This document shows, piece by piece, positions 44,035 through 56,276 of a stretch of DNA of 56,276 bases. The notes under the pieces are model-generated. The model was not told the DNA's origin, ran no database searches, and saw only the letters and a list, made by a program, of their open reading frames with translations. Numbering within the stretch: the first letter of the stretch is position 1; each line of letters starts with the position of its first letter. The DNA comes from Phocaeicola faecalis (GTDB lineage: Bacteria > Bacteroidota > Bacteroidia > Bacteroidales > Bacteroidaceae): NCBI RefSeq assembly GCF_021730445.1, contig NZ_JADNRM010000022.1, positions 1 to 56,276 on the forward strand. The letters are read 5' to 3'. A program made the position numbers and the translations under genes.

Positions 44035-47007
44035 TTATGCCTTCTTTTCTTCTTCGGGCATCTTGTGACCCAAGGTCAGGTAAGCTACCGGAGCGGCAAT
44101 GAACAATGAAGTCAAAGTACCGATAACGACACCCAGAATCATTGCAAATGCGAAACTACGGATACTGTCTCCACCCAATACGAAGATACACAACAATACA
44201 ATCAATGTACTCAGTGAAGTATTGATAGTACGGGCCAAAGTAGTATTCAGTGAATCATTGAACAACTGCATACGGTTACGTTTCGGATACAAGCCGAAGA
44301 ACTCACGGATACGGTCGAAGATAACCACCTTGTCATTGATAGAATAACCGATAGCAGTCAGGATAGCACCAATGAATGTCTGGTCGATTTCCAATGAGAA
44401 AGGAACCCAGCCATAGCACAATGAGTAAGCACCGATAATCAAAGTGGTATCCACAGCCAATGCAACCGTTGCACCGACACTATATGCCACATTGCGGAAA
44501 CGCAACAGGATATACAAACCGATAGCAACCAACGCAAGCAATACAGACCAGATAGCGGAAGTCTTGATATCGTCAGCGATACTGGGACCCACCTTCTGAG
44601 AGCTGATGATTGAACCGCCTGCACGGTTATCACGGTCGATAAATATTTCCAGTGTAGTGCCTTCGCCTAGCAAGTTACCGTCTTTCAAAGACTGATACAG
44701 GAACTCTTCAATTTCAGAGTCGATTGTAGGAGAGTCTTCAGTGATACGGTAGTTGGTAGTGATACGGATGGTTTTCTTGTCTGTACCCAAAGCGATAGCC
44801 TGTACGTTATCTTCGGTAATCTTCTGTTTCAGCAGGTCGCGAACAGTTTCCGGTTCTACTTGCTGTTCAAACTGAACCACAAAGTTACGTCCGCCGGTGA
44901 AGTCGATACTCTGAGCCAAACCGCGGAGAACGAATGAAACCACACACGCTACAATAATGATACCGAATACAGTGAACGAACGTTTCATCATACCCATAAA
45001 GTTATAATGAACATTCTGCATCAGATTCTTAGAAATGCCTGTCGTAAATGTCAATCCCAACCATTTGTCTTTGTTCATGAAGTGTTCGTAAACCACGCGT
45101 GTCAAGAACACGGCAGTAAAGAATGAACAGAGGATACCGATAATCAGTGTGGTAGCAAAACCGCGGATAGGACCTGTACCGAAATAGAACAGGATGATAC
45201 CGGTAATGATTGAAGTCAAGTTAGAGTCAAAGATAGCTGAGAATGCATTCGAGTAACCGTCAGCCAAAGCAGCCTTGACACCCTTTCCTGCTCTCAATTC
45301 TTCTTTTGTACGTTCGTAAATCAATACGTTGGCATCCACTGCCATACCCAGTGAAAGCACCATACCGGCAATACCCGACATTGTCAATGCAGCCTGGAAT
45401 GAAGTAAGGATACCCAGCGTAAAGAAGAAGTTCACAACCAAGGCACAGTTGGCAACCATACCCGGAATCAGTCCGTACATAGCACACATGTAAATCATCA
45501 ACAGAATCAATGCCACTACGAATGAAATGATACCCTGATTGATAGATTCCTGACCCAATGACGGACCAACGATATCTTCCTGAACGATACGTGCGGGAGC
45601 CGGCATCTTACCAGACTTCAATACGTTAGCCAAGTCCTTTGTTACTTCGGGAGTAAAGTGACCGGTAATCTGAGAATGTCCGCCGGTGATTTCACCGTTT
45701 ACGTTAGGAGCACTATATACATAGCCGTCCAATACGATAGCGATAGCCTTATTTACATTATTCTTAGTCAAGACAGCCCAGCGACGAGAACCGTCAGTGT
45801 TCATAGACATACTTACGCAAGGTTTGCCGAAGCTGTCGAACTCATCCTTGGCATCAGTAATCACGTCACCTTCCAACGGAGCGCGTCCGTTACGTTCGCT
45901 TGACTTGATGGCATATAATTCGAAGATACGTCCGGTCTTGTCGAAATCAGCACCTTTCACGCCCCATTTCAGGCGAAGGTCTTTCGGCAACATTTCTTTT
46001 ACCTCTTTCATGGCAAGGTAAGTATTTACCTGGGCAGTATCTTTATAATCAGCATAACCTACCACACAGCTACCATTCGGGTTCAACTGAAGAATAGAAG
46101 CCAACGGGTGTTCTTTCTTCATTTGTTCCATAGCAACAGTGTTGTTTGCAGCTTCACCCTTCAATGCAGCAGCCAGACTGTCGGCAGCAGATACCGTCTT
46201 TGTATCGGCAGTCTCAACGGCAGTAGAGTCAGTAGCAGCATCATCAGTAGCAAGGATAGCACGCAATCTGTTATCAGCAGCAGTCAGATAAGGATAGATT
46301 TCTTTAGCATCGAAAGTTTCCCAGAACTCAAGGTTAGCAGAACCCTGCAAGAGTTTTCTCACACGTTCCGGTTCTTTGATACCCGGAAGTTCCACCATGA
46401 TACGTCCCATCTTGCCTTCCAAAGCCTGGATATTAGGCTGAACCACACCGAAGCGGTCGATACGGGTACGCAATACATTATAAGAGTTATCAATGGCAGC
46501 TTTGACTTCTTCGCGCAATACCTTTTCTACGTCAGCGTCAGAGCTGCGGGTATTTACTTTGTCTTTCAACTGCTGAGTAGCGAACAGTTCAGCCAACTTT
46601 CCTTGTGGAGCTTCTTTCTTGTATTCTCTGACAAACAGAGTAATAAAGTCGTCCTGACTGGTAATAGACTGTTTGGCAGCTTCTGATATAGCCTTGTTGA
46701 AAGCTTCATCGGTTTTGTTGTCGGCCAATGCCTTCACCACATCCGGTACAGAAACTTCAAGGATAACGTTCATACCACCTTTAAGGTCCAGACCCAGACC
46801 AATCTCCATCTCACGACACTGTTTCAGCGTATAACTACCCAGATAAACTTTTTCATTCTGCATAGAATCAAGGTAGTGTGCTTCACCCTTCGGATCTTGT
46901 GCCGCTTTGTTCATGTGATAGCGGGTCACAAAAGAGAAAGAAAGATAAAACACACATACAAGGGTAAGTAATACCGCAAAAACCTTTACAAATCCTTTGT
47001 TTTGCAT
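44035..47007 (-). CDS. secDF: Protein translocase SecDF fusion
   Basis: 990 residues, SecD and SecF in one chain. An N-terminal membrane helix, SecD landmarks GLDLKGGMNVILEV and VELPGIKEPERVRKLL, a large periplasmic domain with a family-specific insert, the six-helix SecD part (GMAVDANVLIYERTKEELR), then a second copy for SecF (DFTGGRNFVVQF, GYSINDKVVIFDRIRE). It uses the proton gradient to pull exported proteins through SecYEG. Fusion is normal for Bacteroidetes. Candidate -7 box TATATTTG at 47066-47073. Confidence 0.97.
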   Translation of the reverse strand: MQNKGFVKVFAVLLTLVCVFYLSFSFVTRYHMNKAAQDPKGEAHYLDSMQNEKVYLGSYTLKQCREMEIGLGLDLKGGMNVILEVSVPDVVKALADNKTDEAFNKAISEAAKQSITSQDDFITLFVREYKKEAPQGKLAELFATQQLKDKVNTRSSDADVEKVLREEVKAAIDNSYNVLRTRIDRFGVVQPNIQALEGKMGRIMVELPGIKEPERVRKLLQGSANLEFWETFDAKEIYPYLTAADNRLRAILATDDAATDSTAVETADTKTVSAADSLAAALKGEAANNTVAMEQMKKEHPLASILQLNPNGSCVVGYADYKDTAQVNTYLAMKEVKEMLPKDLRLKWGVKGADFDKTGRIFELYAIKSSERNGRAPLEGDVITDAKDEFDSFGKPCVSMSMNTDGSRRWAVLTKNNVNKAIAIVLDGYVYSAPNVNGEITGGHSQITGHFTPEVTKDLANVLKSGKMPAPARIVQEDIVGPSLGQESINQGIISFVVALILLMIYMCAMYGLIPGMVANCALVVNFFFTLGILTSFQAALTMSGIAGMVLSLGMAVDANVLIYERTKEELRAGKGVKAALADGYSNAFSAIFDSNLTSIITGIILFYFGTGPIRGFATTLIIGILCSFFTAVFLTRVVYEHFMNKDKWLGLTFTTGISKNLMQNVHYNFMGMMKRSFTVFGIIIVACVVSFVLRGLAQSIDFTGGRNFVVQFEQQVEPETVRDLLKQKITEDNVQAIALGTDKKTIRITTNYRITEDSPTIDSEIEEFLYQSLKDGNLLGEGTTLEIFIDRDNRAGGSIISSQKVGPSIADDIKTSAIWSVLLALVAIGLYILLRFRNVAYSVGATVALAVDTTLIIGAYSLCYGWVPFSLEIDQTFIGAILTAIGYSINDKVVIFDRIREFFGLYPKRNRMQLFNDSLNTTLARTINTSLSTLIVLLCIFVLGGDSIRSFAFAMILGVVIGTLTSLFIAAPVAYLTLGHKMPEEEKKA

Positions 47008-47065
47008 GTTACTTTGAAATTTATTATTTTTACTTTTTGATTAATTCTTAGTTTATACAAGGTTG

Positions 47066-47073
47066 CAAATATA
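47066..47073 (-). promoter_or_regulatory. secDF -7 promoter box
   Basis: TATATTTG on the minus strand, 58 bp before the secDF start. Confidence 0.55.
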
Positions 47074-47133
47074 GTTTTTTTTTCACATTCGCACGGCATG
47101 AAACACAAATATTTGAATTTCAAACAAGAAAAA

Positions 47134-47160
47134 AGGCTGCAAAAGTATATTTCGCAGCCT
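47134..47160 (-). terminator. Terminator of the rhomboid-M3 operon
   Basis: Stem AGGCTGC / GCAGCCT with a 13-nt loop followed on the minus strand by six T, just after the M3 peptidase stop. Confidence 0.8.
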
Positions 47161-47185
47161 AATTTATTCTATTTCATGGGGTATT

Positions 47186-49279
47186 TTATTTCAGTCCTCT
47201 GTTTTTAAGCAATGGTTCCAAGCTCGGTTCGGCACCGCGGAACGTTCTGTAAAGCACCATAGGATCTTCTGTTCCACCCTTTTCCAGAACATTCCGGCGG
47301 AAAGAGTCTGCGGTATTTTTATCGAACAATCCATGTTCCTTGAAAGCTTCAAAGGCATCTGCGTCCAATACTTCCGCCCACAGATAACTGTAATATCCGG
47401 CAGCATAACCGCTAAGAATATGGTTGAAGTAGGTGGCACGATAACGGGGTGCGATTTCAGGAATCAAGCCCAGCTTGTCCATCACCGTCTTTTCAAAGGC
47501 CACTACATCCAGATTTTCGGTGTCGGTCAGATTATGCAATTCCATATCGAGCAAGGCGGCTGCCAATAGTTCGGTTGTCATAAATCCCTGATTGAAGGTA
47601 TCTTGGTCCTGTATCTTCCGAATCAATTCATCGGGAATCACCTCACCGGTCTTATAGTGCTTGGCATATACCTTCAGTACTTCCGGCTCCATAGCCCAGT
47701 GTTCCATTATCTGCGAAGGCAGCTCCACAAAGTCCTGAGCTACATTCGTACCCGATACGCCCAAATAGTTACATTTGGTCAGCATTCCGTGAAGAGCATG
47801 TCCGAATTCGTGGAACATTGTCTCCACTTCGTCCAGTGTCAGCAACGAAGGCATATCGCCTGCGGGCTTTGTAAAGCTGGCCACATTATAAATCAATGGC
47901 CGCACATCGCCTGCCTGCTGGCGGAAGTTATCCATCCAGGCTCCCCCACGCTTGCCTGCACGAGGGAAATAATCGGCATAGAACAACCCCAAATAAGAGC
48001 CGTCGGCATCTTTCACCTCATAAACCTTCACATCCGGTTCGTAAACAGGAATATTATTCAGTTCTGTCAAAGTAATGCCATACAGTTGATTGGCAACATA
48101 ATACAAACCGTTGCGCACATCATCCAAACTGAAATAAGGCTTGATTTCATCCTCATTCAGATTATATTTCTGTTGACGAAGTTTTTCGGCATAATACCAC
48201 CAGTCCCATGCGGCAAGCTTCTCTCCTTTTCCTTCTTTATCCATGATTTTCTGCAATTCGGCAGCTTCCGCCTTTGCATTTTTCAAGGAATATCCCCACA
48301 AATTATTCAAGAAATCCATCACTGCCTTAGCGTTCTTTGCCATATTCTCATCCAACACGAAATTGGCATAGCAATCAAAGCCTAACAAATTGGCTTTCTC
48401 TAAGCGTAAAGAAATAATTCTCTTCAGAATCTCTTTATTATCGTTAGCATCCCCATTATTGCCGCGATTGACATAGGCCTCATAAATATTCTTTCTCAGC
48501 CCGCGGTTGTCGGCATACTGCAATAGCGGCAAACGGCTTGAGTTCTGCAAGGTAAACAGCCACTTACCTTCTTTTCCGGCAGCCTTGGCCTCTTCCGCCG
48601 CACCTGCTTTTACCCATTCCGGCAATCCTGCCAGTTCTGCTTCGTCCTCTATAACCAGCTGGTAAGCATTATTTTCATTCAAGACATGATTGCTGAACGT
48701 AATAGCCAGTGTAGACAGTTCTTTATTTATCTCCCTAAGACGGTCTTGCTTCCCGGCATCCAATCCTGCGCCCGCACGCACAAACGCTTTATAATATTTA
48801 TCCAAAAGGCGATGTTGCTCTGTGGTCAGCGTTATTTTGCCTTCTTGCTCCTGTTGCTGCACAGCAGCCACACGCTTATATAAATCCTGATTCAGATAAA
48901 TATTATCATTATGTCCGGAAAGCACGGGAGCAATCTTTTCGCTCAATGCACTCATCGCATCATTCGTGTCGGCCTCCGTCAATGCAAAGAAGACCCCCCT
49001 GACACGTGCCAGTGTCTTTCCGCTATTATCCAACGCTACAATCGTATTCTCGAAGTCGGGAGCTTCCTGATTCTCCACAATTGCTTTTATCTCGGCATTC
49101 TGTTCTTCTATGCCTTTTAAGAATGCAGGCTCATAGTGCTCTATCTTGATTTTATCAAAATCGGGAGCGCCATACTCTGTCTGAAACTCCGTAAAGAACG
49201 GATTCGTTTCTGTCTTTTGTTCACATGCACACATTATACAACAAGTTGCTAACGTAAATACTAGTTTCTTCATACTCAT
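47186..49279 (-). CDS. dcp: M3-family peptidyl-dipeptidase, lipoprotein
   Basis: 697 residues. Lipobox IMCAC (Cys19; start could also be the Met at 49273). Zinc motif HEFGH near residue 488 within FHEFGHALHG, and the family's C-terminal YAAGYYSYLWAEVLDADAF. Dcp-type enzymes remove C-terminal dipeptides from short peptides; the lipid anchor places it in the periplasm or outer membrane. Last gene of a four-gene operon, 21 bp after the EEP gene. Confidence 0.94.
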   Translation of the reverse strand: MSMKKLVFTLATCCIMCACEQKTETNPFFTEFQTEYGAPDFDKIKIEHYEPAFLKGIEEQNAEIKAIVENQEAPDFENTIVALDNSGKTLARVRGVFFALTEADTNDAMSALSEKIAPVLSGHNDNIYLNQDLYKRVAAVQQQEQEGKITLTTEQHRLLDKYYKAFVRAGAGLDAGKQDRLREINKELSTLAITFSNHVLNENNAYQLVIEDEAELAGLPEWVKAGAAEEAKAAGKEGKWLFTLQNSSRLPLLQYADNRGLRKNIYEAYVNRGNNGDANDNKEILKRIISLRLEKANLLGFDCYANFVLDENMAKNAKAVMDFLNNLWGYSLKNAKAEAAELQKIMDKEGKGEKLAAWDWWYYAEKLRQQKYNLNEDEIKPYFSLDDVRNGLYYVANQLYGITLTELNNIPVYEPDVKVYEVKDADGSYLGLFYADYFPRAGKRGGAWMDNFRQQAGDVRPLIYNVASFTKPAGDMPSLLTLDEVETMFHEFGHALHGMLTKCNYLGVSGTNVAQDFVELPSQIMEHWAMEPEVLKVYAKHYKTGEVIPDELIRKIQDQDTFNQGFMTTELLAAALLDMELHNLTDTENLDVVAFEKTVMDKLGLIPEIAPRYRATYFNHILSGYAAGYYSYLWAEVLDADAFEAFKEHGLFDKNTADSFRRNVLEKGGTEDPMVLYRTFRGAEPSLEPLLKNRGLK

Positions 49280-49300
49280 ATTAAATTAAAGGTAAACGAA

Positions 49301-50380
49301 TTATTTCTTTGCCACAAAACACCAGATGGGATAATGATCCGAACTCTTTATTGTCTTGTCTACCGTACATTGATAAGATTCCAAATTCTTACTCAACAGG
49401 ATATGATCGATACGAAAATAAAAATGGTTCTGATTATAAGATATCCCGAATCCGTTGCCCGACTGTACAAAAGCATCATTCAGCTCCTTCCCGATTACCC
49501 GGTGGGCATAAGATAAAGGAGAATCATTAAAATCACCGCAGACAATCACTCCTCCACCTTTAAAACCGGCAACCAATTTTGCTATGGAGTCAGCTTGCGA
49601 AGCGCGGATAGCCGAAGCCTCCGCCAGTTTGCCTATCAGCAAGCGAGAACCTTCCGACACTTTGGCCTTATCCGGGTCTTTTATCATCTCCCGATAGACA
49701 GCCTTGTCTTTCTCCGTCAACTTATTGGATTCCAGATGATTATTAACCACCAGCAAGGTGTCTCCCTTCACATTTATCGTATAGGCCACAGACCCATTGG
49801 TGCGGCTCTCATAGTCGACCGGATGCGCCGACAAGATAGGATAGCGTGAGTAACACCCCACCCCATTGACACCGGTCAGCTTATAGTAATGCTTATACGG
49901 ATAGTCCCTCAAAGCATAATCCACATCCTTTTTAGTCAACCGATTGCTCAATATATATTCTTGCAGACAAATAATATCCGCATTACTGTTTCGCAGATAT
50001 TCCAATACCGAATTAGGGTTATCCTTCAAGTTAGGATGTCCCTGTTCAAACGCCATCGTATTGTATGACAATATTTTAATGGCATCCTTAGGAGGTTCTT
50101 TTCCGAACAGATTGACAGGCATATAAGTGCGGATAGCGCCAAAGCAACAGAAAAAAGTCAGGAGAGACAGCAAGGCATACCTGCGGTATACCACCAGCCA
50201 AAAGAGAAAGAATAAAACATTCGCTATCAGAAAAGCCGGAAACGCAAGGCCGGCACACGACCACACAGGGTGCTCCACCGGATTGGTGTAAGAACTATAC
50301 GCACAAATCAGCAATAATACCGCCATGCATATATTTATCCCCAATAATATCCAACCTAAAAGCCGACCGATATATTTCAT
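49301..50380 (-). CDS. Membrane-anchored endonuclease/exonuclease/phosphatase family protein
   Basis: 359 residues. Three N-terminal membrane helices (about 8-30, 42-64, 68-88), then an EEP domain with all usual motifs: SYNTMAFEQ, CLQEY, GDFNDSP and SDHYP. The EEP fold covers nucleases, phosphodiesterases and lipid phosphatases, so the substrate cannot be named. Four bases separate it from the preceding rhomboid gene, so translation is coupled. Confidence 0.92.
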   Translation of the reverse strand: MKYIGRLLGWILLGINICMAVLLLICAYSSYTNPVEHPVWSCAGLAFPAFLIANVLFFLFWLVVYRRYALLSLLTFFCCFGAIRTYMPVNLFGKEPPKDAIKILSYNTMAFEQGHPNLKDNPNSVLEYLRNSNADIICLQEYILSNRLTKKDVDYALRDYPYKHYYKLTGVNGVGCYSRYPILSAHPVDYESRTNGSVAYTINVKGDTLLVVNNHLESNKLTEKDKAVYREMIKDPDKAKVSEGSRLLIGKLAEASAIRASQADSIAKLVAGFKGGGVIVCGDFNDSPLSYAHRVIGKELNDAFVQSGNGFGISYNQNHFYFRIDHILLSKNLESYQCTVDKTIKSSDHYPIWCFVAKK

Positions 50381-50383
50381 ATT

Positions 50384-51277
50384 CTATTTTTTACTTGCAT
50401 CAAACAAGCTTTTCTTCTCATCCGACGTAAGACTGTCATAACCAGATTTCCTCAGTTTGTCCAATATGCGGTCTATCTCGTCACTATTCTGCTTCTTACG
50501 GGCATTATAGTCATAATCCTTCGCCTTATCGCCATAATGCACTTTCATTTTGGGCTTCTTCGGAGAACGACGTACCGTAAATCCGCCTGCCACCCAATCG
50601 ATAAAACGGTTAATCCACGCCGTTGCATCATGTCCGCGAGTCAGCCCGGAGGCAAACCACCATCCGGCCAATGCCCCTCCCAAGTGTGCAATATGCCCGC
50701 CGGCATTGCCCGAGGTCATAAACAGCAAATCAGTCACCACCATAAACAGGGCCACATATTTCAACCGCACCGTTCCGATAAACATGAAATGTACCGGATA
50801 GTCAGGCTCACGGACAGCCGTTGCCACCACAATAGCCAATACAGAAGCCGAGGCCCCCAATAAATAAGAATAATAAAGTGAATCACTGAAATATGGAAAG
50901 ACATTGTAAGCCAACATATAAAGCAAACCGCCACAAAACCCGCCTAAGATATACAAGCCGCGGAAATGCCTGGCCGAGAAGAAAGAAAGGAACAACTGTC
51001 CGAACCAATAGAGCCACAGCATATTAAACAGCAAGTGCAACACTCCGGCATGCATAAACATATAAGTAAACAGAGACCACGGCTGCCTGATAAACTGCAC
51101 CGTCCATGCAGGCAACTCCAGATATTGCAGAATAAATGCACCGTTACGGTTAAACAGCATCCACAGAATTCCCAAAAGGGATGTCAATACAAACACCCCC
51201 ACATTAATATATATAAACTGGATATATATATTACCCCGATTGAAACTGTTCTTTAAATCAGTAATAAAACTGCCCAT
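50384..51277 (-). CDS. Rhomboid-family intramembrane serine protease (297 aa)
   Basis: 297 residues, six membrane helices, catalytic dyad Ser143 in GASAS and His198 in AHLGG, plus the family's HAGVLHLLFNMLWLYWFG. A soluble charged C-terminal tail (from about 245) ends in a segment with RILDKLRKSGYDSLT, also seen in other Bacteroidetes rhomboids. It overlaps the upstream rhomboid by 20 bp. Confidence 0.95.
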   Translation of the reverse strand: MGSFITDLKNSFNRGNIYIQFIYINVGVFVLTSLLGILWMLFNRNGAFILQYLELPAWTVQFIRQPWSLFTYMFMHAGVLHLLFNMLWLYWFGQLFLSFFSARHFRGLYILGGFCGGLLYMLAYNVFPYFSDSLYYSYLLGASASVLAIVVATAVREPDYPVHFMFIGTVRLKYVALFMVVTDLLFMTSGNAGGHIAHLGGALAGWWFASGLTRGHDATAWINRFIDWVAGGFTVRRSPKKPKMKVHYGDKAKDYDYNARKKQNSDEIDRILDKLRKSGYDSLTSDEKKSLFDASKK

Positions 51278-51935
51278 TATTATTCTTTTTTCTCCAATAC
51301 ATTATTAATATAAAGCCAAATATCATTCCTCCCAAATGAGCGAAATGAGCAATGCCGTCAGCCGAGCTTCCGAAACCCAAGTAAATCTCCAACGCTGCAT
51401 ATCCCATCACAAAGTACTTCGCCTTGATAGGAAACGGAATGGGAAATACAAACATCTGACTATTGGGAAACAACATACCGAAAGCCAGCAAAATAGCATA
51501 TACGGCTCCCGATGCCCCCACAGTAGTCATCAAATTGAGATATTCCGCCATCGGAATCACAGTAATTCCCGTATTGACCCCCTCATAATTGACCAATTCA
51601 GTGGCATACTGGATATATTGCACCCCCTCCTGCACCAGACCGGCACCGATACCGCACAATATATAATAGAACAGAAAACGTTTCGGCCCCCAAACCAGTT
51701 CAAGCGTACGCCCAAACATCCACACAGCAAACATGTTAAAAAATATGTGTTGAAAATTGGCATGCATAAACATATATGTAATCAACTGTGCAGGGTTAAA
51801 ATCAGAAGCCAAAAAGAAATGCAGTCCCAGCAAGTCATTTAAGTTAATCCCATATTTTGTGGCCACCACACTTCCGAAAAAGCATAGCACGTTTATTATC
51901 AATATATTCTTTGTTACAACAGGTATACTATTCAT
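51258..51935 (-). CDS. Rhomboid-family intramembrane serine protease (225 aa)
   Basis: 225 residues, six membrane helices, Ser142 in GASGA and His200 in AHLGG, and HANFQHIFFNMFAVWMFG. First gene of the operon. Paired tandem rhomboids are common in this genus; substrates are unknown. Confidence 0.95.
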   Translation of the reverse strand: MNSIPVVTKNILIINVLCFFGSVVATKYGINLNDLLGLHFFLASDFNPAQLITYMFMHANFQHIFFNMFAVWMFGRTLELVWGPKRFLFYYILCGIGAGLVQEGVQYIQYATELVNYEGVNTGITVIPMAEYLNLMTTVGASGAVYAILLAFGMLFPNSQMFVFPIPFPIKAKYFVMGYAALEIYLGFGSSADGIAHFAHLGGMIFGFILIMYWRKKNNNGQFYY

Positions 51936-52057
51936 ATTCTTTTCTTCTATAATTCATTGATTGCTTGCAAATTTACAATTTTATTCTGTTATTCAGCAGA
52001 AAAACCCCATTCTCTTACGTTTTTTTGATTTTTGGCTTATCTTTTTTAGGCTATCTG

Positions 52058-52088
52058 TTTGATTTCTAATTTTGAAACTTTATATTTG
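52058..52088 (+). promoter_or_regulatory. hup promoter
   Basis: TTTG (52058-52061), 19-bp spacer, TATATTTG (52081-52088), about 50 bp before the HU start. Confidence 0.65.
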
Positions 52089-52141
52089 TCCTTGATTTTG
52101 AAAATTCTTTTGTGTTACATTAATAATTAATCATTTTCATT

Positions 52142-52414
52142 ATGAATAAGGCAGATCTTATCAGCGCAGTAGCCGCTGAATCAGGCTTGAGCAAAGCCGA
52201 TGCAAAGAAAGCTGTTGAAGGAGTGGTTTCAGCAGTTTCAAACGCTCTGAAGAGTGGTGACAAAGTATCTTTAGTTGGTTTCGGTACTTTCTCTGTTGTA
52301 GAAAAAGCAGAAAGAATGGGTATCAACCCGGCGACCAAAGAGTCTATCACCATTAAAGCAAGAAAAGCAATCAAATTCAAGGCTGGTGCTGAATTATCGG
52401 AAGAAATCCAATAA
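52142..52414 (+). CDS. hup: DNA-binding protein HU
   Basis: 90 residues, the standard HU size: MNKADLISAVAAESGLSKADAKKAV, the GFGTFSV core and the INPATKE DNA-clasping arm. It bends and compacts DNA as a dimer. Single gene followed by a GC-rich terminator. Confidence 0.97.
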   Translation: MNKADLISAVAAESGLSKADAKKAVEGVVSAVSNALKSGDKVSLVGFGTFSVVEKAERMGINPATKESITIKARKAIKFKAGAELSEEIQ

Positions 52415-52448
52415 ATTGCTTATTTTAAACGTAAAGGACTTAAGAGAG

Positions 52449-52473
52449 GGGCGCCAGCAATAGCGCCCTTTTT
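52449..52473 (+). terminator. Terminator/attenuator between hup and beta-galactosidase
   Basis: Stem GGGCGC / GCGCCC with an 8-nt loop followed by five T. The next start codon is 20 bp away. Confidence 0.85.
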
Positions 52474-52487
52474 CTTTAAACAACTGA

Positions 52488-55733
<3,246 letters not shown>

Positions 55734-55744
55734 TCTTTTAAACT

Positions 55745-55784
55745 CTGCCATGGGATATTGGAAAGAACCCCATGGCAGGGTTTT
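55745..55784 (+). terminator. Terminator after the beta-galactosidase gene
   Basis: Perfect 10-bp stem CTGCCATGGG / CCCATGGCAG followed by TTTT. Confidence 0.85.
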
Positions 55785-55831
55785 AGATATTCCCCTTTCA
55801 TTAAAGTTCCCATATCAGCCGGATTATTTCT

Positions 55832-55890
55832 TCACACGTATATACGCATCGGGCTACACGTACGTACGCATAAGCCTATGCATATATGTC
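55832..55890. repeat. TACGTACG-type repeat, relative of 13278-13382
   Basis: CACACGTATATACGCATC...CTACACGTACGTACGCATAAGCCTATGCAT shares the words and spacing of the cluster at 13278-13382. The rest of 55785-56256 shows no gene; a 77-codon frame at 55909-56142 has no support. Confidence 0.55.
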
Positions 55891-56256
55891 ATTTGATTAA
55901 CGCAACCTTCAGCTAATAACAATCTGCCGGTCATTCAGGATGTCACTACATCTTGCGGTTGCACCAAGGGGAGTTACAACAAGGAACCATTTTAATAAGA
56001 TGATAACCGTGTATTGAAATACAAAGGCATCCCCGCTTCGGTTAATGATAGCAGGGAATGCCAAATAAATAAAGTTTAATTTAGAGAAACCCTTCCTTCC
56101 CTTGGGTTTCTCCTTAAAGAAAGGAGGATTAGTCCGATGCAAAGTTAATGGAAATAATCAGAATCTGCAAGTAATGTATTTGCTTTTTCTGCGGTGGAGT
56201 TCTTTCCGACAAAAGATGAAAACAAAATTAATAAATCATCGAAAAATAGAAAAGAG

Positions 56257-56276
56257 ATGAAAAAGAATATTTTGAA
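56257..56276 (+). CDS. Start of a coding region cut by the window edge
   Basis: ATG at 56257 opens MKKNIL, the usual beginning of a Bacteroides signal peptide, after an AT-rich leader. Only six codons are visible, so this is a suggestion. Confidence 0.35.

Noticed and set aside
55909..56142. 77-codon frame on the minus strand
   Set aside because: No start context, mixed composition, and located in an AT-rich gap without similarity to any family I recognise.

Overview
The window is chromosomal DNA of a gut Bacteroides (Bacteroidaceae). Evidence: SusC/SusD pairs, a hybrid two-component regulator, an ECF-sigma/FecR pair, DUF3575/DUF3868 outer-membrane proteins, ATP-dependent PEP carboxykinase, a SecDF fusion, and many promoters of the Bacteroides type (-7 box TAnnTTTG, weak -33 TTTG, no clear Shine-Dalgarno). 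The species cannot be fixed by reading alone.

Region 1 (1-11,060) is accessory DNA. A broken Rhs core fragment (149-736) ends abruptly against a minus-strand operon (10342 to 821) of ten genes typical of Bacteroides conjugative elements: DUF4121, DUF4942, a DNA adenine methylase-helicase fusion, an ArdA-type antirestriction protein, six proteins without known function including a J-domain protein and a zinc-ribbon protein. No integrase, relaxase or transfer gene is present. The operon is preceded by a striking 175-bp imperfect hairpin (10381-10555), the most interesting non-coding structure here. A 40-residue basic protein is encoded divergently at 10637-10759.

Region 2 (11,064-13,560) holds a hipBA-type toxin-antitoxin/kinase pair boxed by two identical 70-bp direct repeats, followed by a gene-free stretch full of short repeats.

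Region 3 (13,560-31,470) is envelope and glycan biology: a DUF3575-DUF3868 pair, a small lipoprotein, a hybrid two-component regulator whose phospho-accepting His is replaced by Arg, TypA, and a minus-strand polysaccharide-utilisation locus in the order ECF sigma, FecR anti-sigma, SusC (with STN signalling domain), SusD, sulfatase. This ECF-regulated layout with a sulfatase is typical of host-glycan (mucin) systems.

Region 4 (31,680-56,276) is mostly core metabolism and housekeeping: nitroreductase lipoprotein, pckA, upp, 2-oxoglutarate:ferredoxin oxidoreductase, tRNA-Arg(CCU), an alpha-L-fucosidase, kbl/tdh threonine catabolism, a KDG kinase, SecDF, a four-gene operon (two rhomboids, an EEP-family phosphatase/nuclease, an M3 peptidase), HU and a GH2 beta-galactosidase. 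Two genes (kdgK and the beta-galactosidase) begin about 20 bp after an intrinsic terminator hairpin, leaving no room for a separate promoter. A coding region is just starting at the right edge.
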